NCBI GenBank assembly: GCA_036826635.1
Contig: DAISVY010000006.1
Span: 1-64,000 of the forward strand
DNA length: 64,000 nucleotides
Direction: 5' to 3'
Source: DAISVY01 sp036826635
GTDB taxonomy: Bacteria; Zixibacteria; MSB-5A5; GN15; FEB-12
In this document: one piece after another, positions 43,334-52,905 of the stretch
Layout: each line of letters starts with the position of its first letter
Position numbering within the stretch: position 1 is the first letter of the stretch
Program-made: the position numbers and the translations under genes
The notes under the pieces: generated by a model
The model's database searches: none
What the model was told of the DNA's origin: nothing
What the model saw: the letters and a program-made list of their open reading frames with translations, nothing else

Positions 43334-45724
43334 TTACAACTCAAAGCCCAGTCTTACACTGAAGTCCTGTGTGTCGTAATCCGAAAGCTGCCAGGTGAAA
43401 TACAACGCGAAATTGAGCGGTGAGATAAACGGCGTAAGATTCCCCAAACCGAATCCGACTTCACGATAGGCTTTCGACGCCGTGTTGATAAACTCGTCGC
43501 CCGGATGCACTGCGTGGTTATTGAAATCCGTCCAGAAAACACCGGCATAGACACTTAACCAAAGCGGGATGTCCCTGATCAACGGCAACCCGCTGGCCGT
43601 GAACAGTCGCCGCCGGAAATTATGGAACAGCCCCAGAGCCAAAACGCGACTGCCGCCGAAATTCTTGGTGTCAAGACTGCTGAAACCACGGGCGTCGAAG
43701 AAATAACCATCGCCGAAATCGACCGAGAAATACCGCTGGGGCGGAAGGTCCCCGTCGGAACCGCCCGCAAACACGTTGAGCGCCGTCACGCCCAGCCCGA
43801 GACTTCGCTGCCGCCGATAGAACCGCACCCAATAGCGGCGGAAGTCGAAATCATTATCGATAAAATCGGGCGAGGCATATTCGACGGCCGCCTCCAAACG
43901 CGAGTACTGAACCTGGTCGATCCGCTCATCACGGCCCTTGTTTCGAAATAACTGACGCGAATCAAAGACAAACGACAGCGTCAACGAACGCAATGTCCCT
44001 TCGGTTACGGACGGATTGTCGCGAATATCGTCTTCATCACCGAAAACGCTGAAATCGGTCCCAAACGGCAGCGAACGGTGACGCAAATCGCTGTAGGTCA
44101 ACCCGAGGCGGGTGAAATCGATCAATTTCGTTTGCACGAACGCCTGCGCACCTTTGGTGAGGTAATAATCGAAAGGATCTTCCCCGACCCACAGAGCAAA
44201 GAACGACGGGTTATAGTCCCGGGCCGAGACAATAGTCGGACGGTGCGTCACGCGATTGAAATAATCAAAACCGACGTCCAGCTTCCTGCCCTCGTGCAGA
44301 CGATACGTCAGGCCGTACTGATGTTCCCCGCGTTTGATTTCAAAAGCATAACCCGTTTTGATCCGGAAATTCATCCTGTCGACCAGGCGGTCCAAATCCA
44401 GCCCCAACCCGAGGTAAGGACCTTCAACACGATTGAATCTGAAAAAGTCCTTCTCCCCGGCCGTAGCCAGATACATAGCGGCGGCCAGTCCGGTCAGCAT
44501 CTTTCGACCCAACGACCGGGGAGCGCCGGTCACCGAATCGATCCGCGCGTAACCGTTTATCTCAACGGGCGTCAGCGGAATAGTCGGCCGCTCATACCAT
44601 CGCAGACTGTCGAAATCATCGGCCTTGTCGTCGACCTCAATGGCATACTCCCCGAATGTTCCCCGGGGATGTCCGGTATCAAAATGGAAATCGTGCAGCA
44701 GGGCCGTGTGCGATACACGCAGGCGGTCGGGCACTCCCGGAATAGGCATTTCTATATTCACATCACAAGAGAATCGAATCTCTATCGGCATCCAGTACTC
44801 GTTGTCGAACTGCGCGAAGCGCTGAGCGTAGCGAGCGTCGGAAACGAGAGGAAGATCGACACCGCGGCTGAAAGTCACGTCCACTTCCACCACGTCATAG
44901 GTGCTGTCGGCGATACTGATCACTCCCGCAAACAACGGATCTTCCGGATTTTTCGGTTCCACCTCCAGCCGAAACACGGTCAGCGAGTCGATATACACGG
45001 TGTCCAGCAGGTAATAATTGTAATGATCCAGCGCATCGTCGGCCGTGGGCGTAACCAGCGAATAGCGCTGTATATTGATTCGATTGGCATTGAAATTAAG
45101 AATCTCCCCCACCGTCACCAGATTACCCTCGGCCGGTATATTGGCCGACTGCCGGCGCGACGTTATGACCTCTTTATACTTGTCCGGCTGTTCCCAGCAG
45201 GCCGTGGTCTGTGACTCGGTAATAAGGAACACCTTGCCCGAATCGGCCGGGGAAAGATCGGTAACCAGCAGTTTAACATACGCTTCATAGCGATAGTCGT
45301 GAATGGCCGCGAGGATATCCTCCTTGCGCTTGATCGCCTCTACTATGATGCGCTGGGCGGGATCGTAGGCACGCGACGAAACCGTTATCCCCTGCACCTC
45401 CACCATGGCCGGAACCAGAAAGACGTCGCGATGCACCAGGGAGTCACTTCCGGCTATCGTCAGACGTTCGGAATAAAAAGCGATGTGACTGAATTTGAGA
45501 CGATCTTCCCCGGGCCCCAGGCGCAGGCGATACTCACCGTCGGCGTTAGCCAAAGCCGACCGCCCGGTACCCTCGATACGAACCGAAGCAAAAGGAATCG
45601 GCGCCCCGCTCTCGGCATTGAAAACCGTCCCCTCGACGACAATCCGCTCCTGCGCGACAGCAGTAGTTACCATCGATTGAAAAACGAACAGCAGAATAAT
45701 GATGGCTACGCTTTGTCTGTGCAC
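43334..45724 (-). CDS. DUF5686/carboxypeptidase-regulatory-like outer-membrane protein
   Basis: 796 aa from a GTG behind CAGGAGG (9 nt). Signal peptide (VAIIILLFVFQSMVTTAVA), then a CarboxypepD_reg beta domain (GTVFNAESGAPIPFASVRIE), a DUF5686 middle part, and a C-terminal barrel ending in the aromatic-containing FSVRLGFEL. This architecture is common in Bacteroidota and relatives and belongs to outer-membrane proteins of unknown transport role. It is transcribed toward the inverted repeats. Confidence 0.88.
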   Translation of the reverse strand: MHRQSVAIIILLFVFQSMVTTAVAQERIVVEGTVFNAESGAPIPFASVRIEGTGRSALANADGEYRLRLGPGEDRLKFSHIAFYSERLTIAGSDSLVHRDVFLVPAMVEVQGITVSSRAYDPAQRIIVEAIKRKEDILAAIHDYRYEAYVKLLVTDLSPADSGKVFLITESQTTACWEQPDKYKEVITSRRQSANIPAEGNLVTVGEILNFNANRINIQRYSLVTPTADDALDHYNYYLLDTVYIDSLTVFRLEVEPKNPEDPLFAGVISIADSTYDVVEVDVTFSRGVDLPLVSDARYAQRFAQFDNEYWMPIEIRFSCDVNIEMPIPGVPDRLRVSHTALLHDFHFDTGHPRGTFGEYAIEVDDKADDFDSLRWYERPTIPLTPVEINGYARIDSVTGAPRSLGRKMLTGLAAAMYLATAGEKDFFRFNRVEGPYLGLGLDLDRLVDRMNFRIKTGYAFEIKRGEHQYGLTYRLHEGRKLDVGFDYFNRVTHRPTIVSARDYNPSFFALWVGEDPFDYYLTKGAQAFVQTKLIDFTRLGLTYSDLRHRSLPFGTDFSVFGDEDDIRDNPSVTEGTLRSLTLSFVFDSRQLFRNKGRDERIDQVQYSRLEAAVEYASPDFIDNDFDFRRYWVRFYRRQRSLGLGVTALNVFAGGSDGDLPPQRYFSVDFGDGYFFDARGFSSLDTKNFGGSRVLALGLFHNFRRRLFTASGLPLIRDIPLWLSVYAGVFWTDFNNHAVHPGDEFINTASKAYREVGFGLGNLTPFISPLNFALYFTWQLSDYDTQDFSVRLGFEL

Positions 45725-45997
45725 TGACCTGATCCTCCTGTTTGTACCCTCTCCTTAACCGTCACCGACAAATCCCGTGCCGGGCCACGATTTCCACCAA
45801 TACCAACCAGTTACAAACCCGCACGCGCTTCGGTCGTGTCAATTCAACACACGCCGGACCACATTATGGTCCGACCAATCGCTCCGGCCAAGGGTAAAAC
45901 ATCACACCGGGCCGGGCTCCCCCTCGAAAAATCACCTCTCATGGCGACTCGCACGCGAAGAATCGACCCTGACTCTTCCACACACACTGTCAACAAC

Positions 45998-46018
45998 TTG
46001 TGGAAAACCTGTGGATGC
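45998..46018 (+). promoter_or_regulatory. pair of DnaA-box-like sites upstream of the ribonucleotide reductase gene
   Basis: Two 9-mers in the same orientation, TGTGGAAAA (45999-46007) and TGTGGATGC (46010-46018), are 1 and 2 mismatches from the inverse DnaA box TGTGGATAA. DnaA control of nrd genes is known in E. coli. Two sites are too few for an origin. Tentative. Confidence 0.35.
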
Positions 46019-46256
46019 CATGTCAATATCTCCATAACTTGCTAAAACAACGGCAATTATGATATGAAGAAATGAAACTCCCGGCTGTATAATCTATATC
46101 ATAAATTACGTGCGCGGTAAGCGCTTGAAAAACAGATAATTACTTAAGCTGCTTTTTTATCGATCACGGTTTGTGGCAAAAATCCGAGCCGAATCCATAA
46201 ACTCTCATCTTTATACCGGTCTGTCGTTCAAGGGAATACGATTTTTTCTTGATTTA

Positions 46257-46303
46257 GCACAATTTTTTGTGGTCGGCCCAATCGCAACCCCAATATATTG
46301 TGG
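46257..46303 (+). promoter_or_regulatory. tandem NrdR boxes
   Basis: Two 16-bp palindromic sites, GCACAATTTTTTGTGG (46257-46272) and CCCCAATATATTGTGG (46288-46303), match the NrdR consensus (ACACwATATaTwGTGT). They are 31 bp apart, start to start, which is the canonical three-turn spacing. They lie 144 bp before the start of the class II ribonucleotide reductase gene. The remainder of the 45725-46446 gap shows a TATAAT at 46088-46093 and no gene. Confidence 0.85.
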
Positions 46304-46446
46304 CCTCTTTAGGGAAAAAATACACTTGGATGACCCGGAAGCGATGATTATTCGACAGGGACGGACGGCTCTTTTTAGCTCATCCGTACCGTAAGGACGC
46401 GGGCCCTGTCTTTTCTTCCGACGAGCAACGGTACAGGAGGTACTTC

Positions 46447-49400
46447 TTGAAAGTTCAGAGATACTTTACCCGCGAAGGCGAGTCTCCCTATGCCCGGCTA
46501 AATTTTGCCCGGCGATCTTCAGAGATAAAGAACCCCGACGGCTCGGTAGTTTTCAGACTTGATAATATAGAGGTTCCTGAAGCCTGGTCGCAGGTAGCGG
46601 TAGATATTCTGGCTCAGAAGTATTTCCGCAAAGCGGGCGTGCCGCAGGTTGATGCCCAGGGCAACCCGGCGAGAGACGACGAAGGCAAGCCGAAACTCGG
46701 CGGTGAAACGGATGCCCGCCAGGTTTTCCATCGTTTGTCCGACTGCTGGCGTCACTGGGGTGAGAAATACGGCTATTTTGACAGCCGCGAAGACGCCAAG
46801 AACTTCTACGACGAGTTGGCCTACATGCTGGCCGCGCAGATCGCCGCCCCCAACTCCCCTCAGTGGTTCAACACCGGTCTGTATAATTCCTACGGCATTT
46901 CCGGCGTCCCGCAGGGTCATTATTTCGTCGACCCTTCGACTCACACCCTCACCGAAGCCAAAAACGCCTATGAACACCCGCAGCCGCATGCCTGCTTTAT
47001 CCAGTCGGTCAGCGATGATCTGGTCAACGAGGGCGGAATTATGGACCTGTGGGTACGCGAGGCCCGGCTGTTCAAGTACGGCTCGGGTACCGGCAGCAAC
47101 TTCTCCGCCGTGCGCGGCGCCGGTGAGTCACTCTCGGGTGGGGGAAAATCGTCGGGACTGATGTCTTTCCTGCGGATCGGCGACCGTGCCGCCGGGGCTA
47201 TCAAGTCGGGCGGGACAACCCGTCGGGCGGCCAAAATGGTCACCCTGAATCTGGATCATCCGGATATTATCGAATTCATCGACTGGAAAGTCATCGAGGA
47301 ACAAAAAGTCGCCGCACTGGTCGCCGGCTCCAGGGTCATCCGCCAGCAACTTCGGGACATTTGCGAAGCCGTCGTGGTGTCGACCGAAGGTGACCGGAAA
47401 ACCGTCGAGGTCGATCCCCGCAAAAACAAAAAGCTCGAACAGACAATAAGAACCGCGCGACGGAACGCCGTCCCCGATACATATATCCGCAAAGTGCTGG
47501 AACTCGCCGGTCAGGGCGTTACCGATATCGACTTTATCGAACTGAATACGAACTGGGACAGCGAAGCTTACCTTACGGTGGCCGGACAGAACTCCAACAA
47601 CTCGGTGCGTATCCCCAACCTCTTTTTCGAAAAATTGAAAGCCGGTGAAGACTGGCCGTTGCACTATCGCAGCGCGAACGAAACACCCGACCCCATTCCG
47701 GCCGCTCAATTGTGGGACAAAATCTGTTATGCCGCCTGGGCCTGCGCCGATCCCGGGGTACAGTTCGACAGCACCATTAACGAATGGCATACCTGCCCCG
47801 AAGACGGGCGGATCAATGCCTCGAATCCCTGCTCGGAATACATGTTTCTCGACGACACGGCCTGCAATCTGGCTTCGCTGAACCTGAGCAAGTTCTTCGG
47901 CGAAAACAGCGATTTCGACATCGAAGGTTACCGCCACGCTGTCCGCCTGTGGACGATAGTCCTGGAGATTTCCGTCCTCATGGCGTCGTTCCCGTCGCGT
48001 CAGATTGCCCAGAAAAGCTACGAGTTTCGGACTCTCGGCCTGGGGTTCGCCAATATCGGTTCCGTCCTGATGCAATTGGGCATTCCTTATGATTCCCCTC
48101 GCGGCTATGCCTGGTGTGGAGCGCTGGCGGCCCTTCTGACCGGGCAGGCCTATATGACCTCGGCCGAAATGGCCAAAGAGCAGGGACCTTTTCCCGGCTA
48201 CTATCGCAACCGCGATCACATGCTGCGGGTGATGCGCAACCATCGCCGGGCCGCTCACAATGCGGACAGGTCGGAATACGAAGGACTCACGGTCAAGCCG
48301 ACCGGAATCAACCCCAACTATCTGCCCGAGGAACTGGTGCAAACGGTCCGTTCGGTCTGGGATGAAGCGCTGTCTCTGGGCGAGGTATACGGATTCCGCA
48401 ACGCTCAGACGACGGTGGTGGCCCCTACCGGGACAATCGGTTTGCTGATGGATTGCGACACGACAGGAATCGAACCCGACTTCGCCCTGGTGAAATTCAA
48501 AAAGCTGGCCGGCGGCGGCTACTTTAAGATCATCAACAATTCGGTACCGTTGGCCCTGACTCACCTGGGTTACTCGGACGATGAAGTTGCTGACATCATC
48601 AAATACGCCACCGGGCACAAGACTCTCAAGGAATGCCCGTACGTCAATCATGAATCGCTGCGAGCCAAGGGATTCGGCGACGAAGAGTTGCAAAAGATCG
48701 AGGCCTCGCTGAACGAGGTATTCGACATCTCCTTCGCTTTCAACAAACACATTCTGGGTGACGAATTCATTCATGATACGCTGGGGTTCACGGCCGAAGC
48801 AGTCGATGCCTGGGATTTCAACCTGTTGAAAGAACTGGGCTTTACCCGCGGGCAGATCGAGGCGGCCAACGAATACTGCTGCGGTACGATGACTCTCGAG
48901 GACGCCCCCCATATCAAGGATCATCACCTTCCCATTTTCGACTGCGCCAATCGGTGCGGCCGCAAGGGCAAGCGATTCATCAGCTACGAGGCACATATCC
49001 GCATGATGGCTGCGGCTCAGCCGTTCATTTCCGGCGCCATTTCAAAAACCATCAATATGCCGTCGGAAGCAACCATCGACGACGTCAAGCGAGCTTACAT
49101 GCTGGCCTGGGAATCGATGAACAAAGCGGTGGCGTTGTATCGCGACGGGTCCAAACTCTCGCAGCCGTTGACGGCTTCCCTGCTGGGCGAAGATGACGAA
49201 GAAGAACCGCAGGAGATGACGGTCGAAGCCGCCGCCCGCAAGATGAGCGAGAAGCTCATCTATCGCTACATTGCCAAGCGCCGCAAACTGCCGCATCGCC
49301 GGGCCGGTTACACCCAGAAGGCTATGGTGGCCGGACACAAACTTTATATTCGCACCGGAGAATACGGCGACGGCACGCTGGGAGAAATTTTCCTCGACAT

Positions 49401-50121
49401 GCACCGCGAAGGCGCGGCTTTCCGCTCACTGATGAACAGTTTTGCGATTGCCGTCTCGCTGGGTTTGCAGCACGGTGTTCCTTTGGAGGAATTCGTCGAG
49501 GCTTTCCTTTTCAGCCGGTTCGAACCCAGCGGTATTGTTTCCGGAAACAAGAAAATAAAAATGGCCACTTCCATAATCGATTACATTTTCCGCGAACTGG
49601 CCATTACCTACCTGGGGCGCACCGACCTGGCCCATGTATCGGAGGAAGACCTGCGGCATGATGCCATGGGTTCGCCGAAGGAACAACCGGTCGAGTATGA
49701 AGAAGAAGAAACGGCCACGGCTCGTATCACGGGACAATTGACCAAAGCCAGCCGGGATCACAACGATCTCTATAGCCCCCACCTGAGGTTTACCATCAAA
49801 GGACGAGACAACGGTGGCAACGGGAACGGTAACGGGAACGGGAATGGCAACGGACAGCACGGAGGAAACGGCAATGGTAAGCAGATGGAGACTGCGACTG
49901 CAGAAGAATCTAAAGAGCAGGAGACGGTGCTTGAGTACGTCTCGACCAGCAACCCGGATGAATCCCAAGAGGGGGAATACCGCCTCCGCCGGGAAATCAG
50001 AAACGCGCGACTAAGGGGATATGAAGGAGACATGTGCCCCGAATGCGGTCAGTTTACTATGGTTCGCAATGGAACCTGCCTAAAATGTACGACCTGCGGG
50101 GCCACCTCCGGCTGCTCCTGA
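46447..50121 (+). CDS. nrdJ: adenosylcobalamin-dependent (class II) ribonucleotide reductase
   Basis: 1224 aa with a TTG start 5 nt after a perfect AGGAGGT. The barrel has the first redox Cys183 (HACFIQS), and the thiyl-radical Cys462 and Glu464 in NPCSEYMF. A GN-repeat linker (about 1121-1140) joins the core to a C-terminal tail with CPECGQ ... CLKCTTCG, which probably binds zinc and may re-reduce the active site. It reduces ribonucleotides to deoxyribonucleotides using B12, in the cytosol. No NrdR gene is in the window, but two NrdR boxes precede it. Confidence 0.95.
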   Translation: MKVQRYFTREGESPYARLNFARRSSEIKNPDGSVVFRLDNIEVPEAWSQVAVDILAQKYFRKAGVPQVDAQGNPARDDEGKPKLGGETDARQVFHRLSDCWRHWGEKYGYFDSREDAKNFYDELAYMLAAQIAAPNSPQWFNTGLYNSYGISGVPQGHYFVDPSTHTLTEAKNAYEHPQPHACFIQSVSDDLVNEGGIMDLWVREARLFKYGSGTGSNFSAVRGAGESLSGGGKSSGLMSFLRIGDRAAGAIKSGGTTRRAAKMVTLNLDHPDIIEFIDWKVIEEQKVAALVAGSRVIRQQLRDICEAVVVSTEGDRKTVEVDPRKNKKLEQTIRTARRNAVPDTYIRKVLELAGQGVTDIDFIELNTNWDSEAYLTVAGQNSNNSVRIPNLFFEKLKAGEDWPLHYRSANETPDPIPAAQLWDKICYAAWACADPGVQFDSTINEWHTCPEDGRINASNPCSEYMFLDDTACNLASLNLSKFFGENSDFDIEGYRHAVRLWTIVLEISVLMASFPSRQIAQKSYEFRTLGLGFANIGSVLMQLGIPYDSPRGYAWCGALAALLTGQAYMTSAEMAKEQGPFPGYYRNRDHMLRVMRNHRRAAHNADRSEYEGLTVKPTGINPNYLPEELVQTVRSVWDEALSLGEVYGFRNAQTTVVAPTGTIGLLMDCDTTGIEPDFALVKFKKLAGGGYFKIINNSVPLALTHLGYSDDEVADIIKYATGHKTLKECPYVNHESLRAKGFGDEELQKIEASLNEVFDISFAFNKHILGDEFIHDTLGFTAEAVDAWDFNLLKELGFTRGQIEAANEYCCGTMTLEDAPHIKDHHLPIFDCANRCGRKGKRFISYEAHIRMMAAAQPFISGAISKTINMPSEATIDDVKRAYMLAWESMNKAVALYRDGSKLSQPLTASLLGEDDEEEPQEMTVEAAARKMSEKLIYRYIAKRRKLPHRRAGYTQKAMVAGHKLYIRTGEYGDGTLGEIFLDMHREGAAFRSLMNSFAIAVSLGLQHGVPLEEFVEAFLFSRFEPSGIVSGNKKIKMATSIIDYIFRELAITYLGRTDLAHVSEEDLRHDAMGSPKEQPVEYEEEETATARITGQLTKASRDHNDLYSPHLRFTIKGRDNGGNGNGNGNGNGNGQHGGNGNGKQMETATAEESKEQETVLEYVSTSNPDESQEGEYRLRREIRNARLRGYEGDMCPECGQFTMVRNGTCLKCTTCGATSGCS

Positions 50122-50147
50122 TTGACCAGACTACTTTTCCTGTGTTG

Positions 50148-50184
50148 GAAGACGCCAGGGCGACTCTACGGCTTTGGCGTCTTC
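50148..50184 (+). terminator. terminator of the ribonucleotide reductase gene
   Basis: A 10-bp perfect stem (GAAGACGCCA/TGGCGTCTTC) with a 17-nt loop lies 26 bp after the nrdJ stop and is followed by TTATCTTCC. Moderate T-richness. Confidence 0.65.
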
Positions 50185-50340
50185 TTATCTTCCTGAACAA
50201 CAAAGCCTTACTAAAACAAAGGGACGGATGGGCCAACCCGGCGGTGACAAATACGGACCAAAAGCGAGAAAAGCCGCTCTGTGAGCGCATTTTCCCGCTT
50301 TTACCCCTGTTCTAATTCTGATCTAAAAAGGATTTTTCCC

Positions 50341-50369
50341 TTGACAAAAAAAGGATTAACGGCTATCTT
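50341..50369 (+). promoter_or_regulatory. strong sigma-70-type promoter of a small transcript
   Basis: Perfect -35 TTGACA (50341-50346), 17-bp spacer, -10 TATCTT (50364-50369). The expected transcription start is near 50376. Confidence 0.7.
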
Positions 50370-50375
50370 CGAGTT

Positions 50376-50456
50376 GCAATCGGAAAGTGTTACTCTTTCT
50401 GTGGATTACCTAATATCGTCCACCCAGGTAGGTCAACCACTTGCCTGGGTTTTTTT
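50376..50456 (+). ncRNA. candidate small RNA of about 80 nt (or pgsA leader)
   Basis: The stretch from the predicted start to an intrinsic terminator (stem CCCAGG/CCTGGG at 50423-50449, then seven T) forms a self-contained transcription unit between nrdJ and pgsA. No Sm/SRP/6S/tmRNA signature is seen. A tiny frame GTG TTA CTC ... TAA (8 codons, from 50389) is preceded by GGAAA, so a leader peptide is an alternative. Because the terminator ends 124 bp before pgsA, it could also act as an attenuator. Confidence 0.5.
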
Positions 50457-50580
50457 ATGAGCTGAATATCGATTCATCATCGCTTCCGATTCGATCTTCA
50501 TACATTTGATAACGGAGTCATCAACGTTCATTTCTTTTCCCGATTGACTCTCCGCCGCTGTTGGTATACCTTGCCAAACC

Positions 50581-51168
50581 ATGAACATGCCGAACACATT
50601 GACGCTGCTGCGCATAGCCCTGGCGCCGGTGTTCATGTTCTTCTTTCTCATAGACAACTTCTATATGAAACTTGTCGCTCTGGCTTTGTTTGTCATAGCG
50701 GCACTAACCGATCTGGCCGATGGTTATTATGCGCGCAAGTTCGGCATCATCACCGGCTTCGGTAAATTCATGGATCCCCTGGCCGACAAGATACTCGTCT
50801 CTTCGGCTCTAATCTCTTTTGTGGCGCTCAATTACGTTTCTCCCCTGCCCGTGCTTCTGATTGTCGGGCGGGAATTCGCAATCACCGGTCTGAGGCTGGT
50901 CTCGGCATACAAAGGGGTCGTCATACCTCCAACCTGGTTTGCCAAGGTTAAGACCTTTCTGCAAATGACCGTAGTCGGCGTGGTCATGGGTTACATATGC
51001 CTTCTCTGCACCCTGTCACATTTCCAAAGTCAGTCGATCGGCATGTTTGAGTTTGACTATCGCCTGTATTTTGATTGGTTACTCTGGATTACGGCTATTA
51101 TCACGGCCTGGACGGGGGTTGACTATATTGTGAAGTACTTCTATATGATCAAAAGCGTATTGAAATAG
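50581..51168 (+). CDS. pgsA: CDP-diacylglycerol-glycerol-3-phosphate 3-phosphatidyltransferase
   Basis: 195 aa, four or more TM helices. The CDP-alcohol phosphotransferase motif D-x2-DG-x2-AR-x8-G-x3-D-x3-D is complete (DLADGYYARK ... GKFMDPLADK). It makes phosphatidylglycerol phosphate in the inner membrane. The next gene is the matching phosphatase (pgpA), 10 bp downstream. Ribosome site weak; the second ATG (two codons later) is an alternative start. Confidence 0.93.
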   Translation: MNMPNTLTLLRIALAPVFMFFFLIDNFYMKLVALALFVIAALTDLADGYYARKFGIITGFGKFMDPLADKILVSSALISFVALNYVSPLPVLLIVGREFAITGLRLVSAYKGVVIPPTWFAKVKTFLQMTVVGVVMGYICLLCTLSHFQSQSIGMFEFDYRLYFDWLLWITAIITAWTGVDYIVKYFYMIKSVLK

Positions 51169-51178
51169 GTGAACAACG

Positions 51179-51640
51179 GTGAAAGACTTTCTGGTTAAGT
51201 TCTTTGCGTCGGGTCTCTTCAGCGGATATCTTCGCCCCTTCCCGGGCACGTGGGGGACCATTCCGGCCTGGTTACTGGCCTGGTTCGTGTTGCGGAACAA
51301 CTGGTTCTTGATGCTTACGGTTGCCTGTATCGTTTTTCTGGCCTCGGTCTGGCTTGCCGGCGAAGCGGAAAAAAAGATGGGGCACGATTCGCGCAAGATA
51401 GTGATCGACGAGTGGACCGGCATACTGATAACTATGTTATTCGTCCCGCCGGTGTTCAAATTTTACGTGGCCGGATTCGTGGCTTTCCGCGTATTCGACG
51501 TTATCAAAATTCCACCGGCCCGCCAGTGCGAAAAACTCCCTGCCGGTCTCGGTATAACGATGGATGATGTGATTGCGGGCATCCAGGCCAATATCTTTAT
51601 TCATCTGGTCATATTCATCGTGGAGCAATTCGTGGCATAG
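51179..51640 (+). CDS. pgpA: phosphatidylglycerophosphatase A
   Basis: 153 aa with GTG start. PgpA landmarks: GYLRPFPGTWGTIPA, IVIDEWTGILITML and FRVFDVIKIPPARQCEKLPAG, GITMDDVIAGI. Dephosphorylates phosphatidylglycerol phosphate, completing the step begun by PgsA. Three to four TM helices. Confidence 0.93.
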   Translation: MKDFLVKFFASGLFSGYLRPFPGTWGTIPAWLLAWFVLRNNWFLMLTVACIVFLASVWLAGEAEKKMGHDSRKIVIDEWTGILITMLFVPPVFKFYVAGFVAFRVFDVIKIPPARQCEKLPAGLGITMDDVIAGIQANIFIHLVIFIVEQFVA

Positions 51641-51663
51641 CGGTCCCCGGAAGGACAGCCCTT

Positions 51664-52905
51664 ATGGACGTTGAAATCATCACGATAGGCGACGAGCTTA
51701 TAACCGGTTTTACCCTGGATACCAACGGCGCTTTTCTGAGCCGCCGGTTGACACAGGCCGGTTTCACCGTCAGATATCGAAGCTCGGTGGGAGATGCACC
51801 CGAGGAGATGGAAGCCGTGTTTCGGCAGGCCCTGAAAAGGGCTAAGATCGTCATTACCACGGGCGGGCTGGGACCAACCGATGACGACATCACCAAGCGA
51901 GTCATTGTAAAAGTCTTCAAACGAAATCTGGTTTTTCACGAGGATATCCTTGAGGATATCAAACAGCGCTTCGCCCGGCGCGGTATCGAAATGCCGGCTA
52001 TCAACCAGAACCAGGCCCTGTTGCCACAGGGAGCGACATTTTTCCCCAATAAGTTCGGCTCGGCGGTAGGTATCTGTATCGCTGAACACGGTCGGATTTT
52101 CATCTCTTTGCCGGGAGTGCCGCGCGAGATGGAACAGATCACCGACGACCAGGTCCTGCCCTACCTGGAAAAATCATCCGATGGACACGCGATTAAAATT
52201 GTCTCACTGCGTACCACGGGGGTAGTAGAAACCCGACTCGCCGAAATAATCAAACCCAACCTTCGTCTGGAACAGGGCGTACGTCTGGCTTACCTGCCGG
52301 CGTACAGTGGCATCACTCTGCGCGTTATAGCCACGGGTGAAAACGCCGCCGAGGCCGAAGAAAAAGCTTCCGGTCTGGTTCGATACCTGGAAAACACGGC
52401 CGGGAAATATGTTTTCGGACGGGACGACGATACCCTGGAAGGCGTGGTAGGTCAACTGCTGGCAGATAACGACAAGACTCTGGCCGTGGCCGAAAGCTGT
52501 ACCGGCGGCCAACTGGGGATGACGATAACTTCAGTATCGGGCGCCTCACGCTATTTCAAGGGAGGTGTTCTGACCTACAGCAACGAGGTCAAAACGGAGC
52601 AACTGGGCGTCTCCTCCGAGATACTCGAACGGGACGGGGCGGTATCGGAAGCCTGCGCGGTAGCCATGGCGGTAGGATGTCGTAAGTTGTTCGGCAGCGA
52701 TTACGCCCTGTCGGTAACGGGAATCGCCGGGCCCGACGGAGGCAGCGACGATAAACCGGTCGGTACTACCTATATCGGGCTGGCTTCGGCTCACACGGCT
52801 TCGGCCCGTCGGTTCAACTTTGGGGCGGACCGCAAGACCAATCGTTCGCGGGCGGTTTATGCCGCGCTGGAAATGCTGCGCCGCGAGATTCTGGATATTG
52901 TCTGA
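51664..52905 (+). CDS. cinA: CinA-family protein (NMN amidohydrolase)
   Basis: 413 aa. The N-terminal MoCF-like domain starts at VEIITIGDELITGFTLDTNG and has TTGGLGPTDDDITK; the C-terminal deamidase domain has AVAESCTGGQLGMTI and VSGASRYFKGGVLTYSN. It hydrolyses nicotinamide mononucleotide amide and/or ADP-ribose in pyridine nucleotide salvage. GGAAGGA precedes the ATG. Its TGA overlaps the thpR start (TGATG). Confidence 0.95.
   Translation: MDVEIITIGDELITGFTLDTNGAFLSRRLTQAGFTVRYRSSVGDAPEEMEAVFRQALKRAKIVITTGGLGPTDDDITKRVIVKVFKRNLVFHEDILEDIKQRFARRGIEMPAINQNQALLPQGATFFPNKFGSAVGICIAEHGRIFISLPGVPREMEQITDDQVLPYLEKSSDGHAIKIVSLRTTGVVETRLAEIIKPNLRLEQGVRLAYLPAYSGITLRVIATGENAAEAEEKASGLVRYLENTAGKYVFGRDDDTLEGVVGQLLADNDKTLAVAESCTGGQLGMTITSVSGASRYFKGGVLTYSNEVKTEQLGVSSEILERDGAVSEACAVAMAVGCRKLFGSDYALSVTGIAGPDGGSDDKPVGTTYIGLASAHTASARRFNFGADRKTNRSRAVYAALEMLRREILDIV

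Noticed and set aside
45974..46093. Replication origin suggested by DnaA-like boxes and AT-rich stretch
   Set aside because: Only two or three imperfect boxes, no dnaA/dnaN/gidA genes nearby and no clear unwinding element.
46173..46394. 73-codon frame in the region before the ribonucleotide reductase
   Set aside because: It covers the NrdR boxes, has no ribosome site and looks random.
49811..49860. Simple-sequence repeat near the 3' end of nrdJ
   Set aside because: It encodes the Gly-Asn linker of the enzyme and is explained by coding, not by a separate element.
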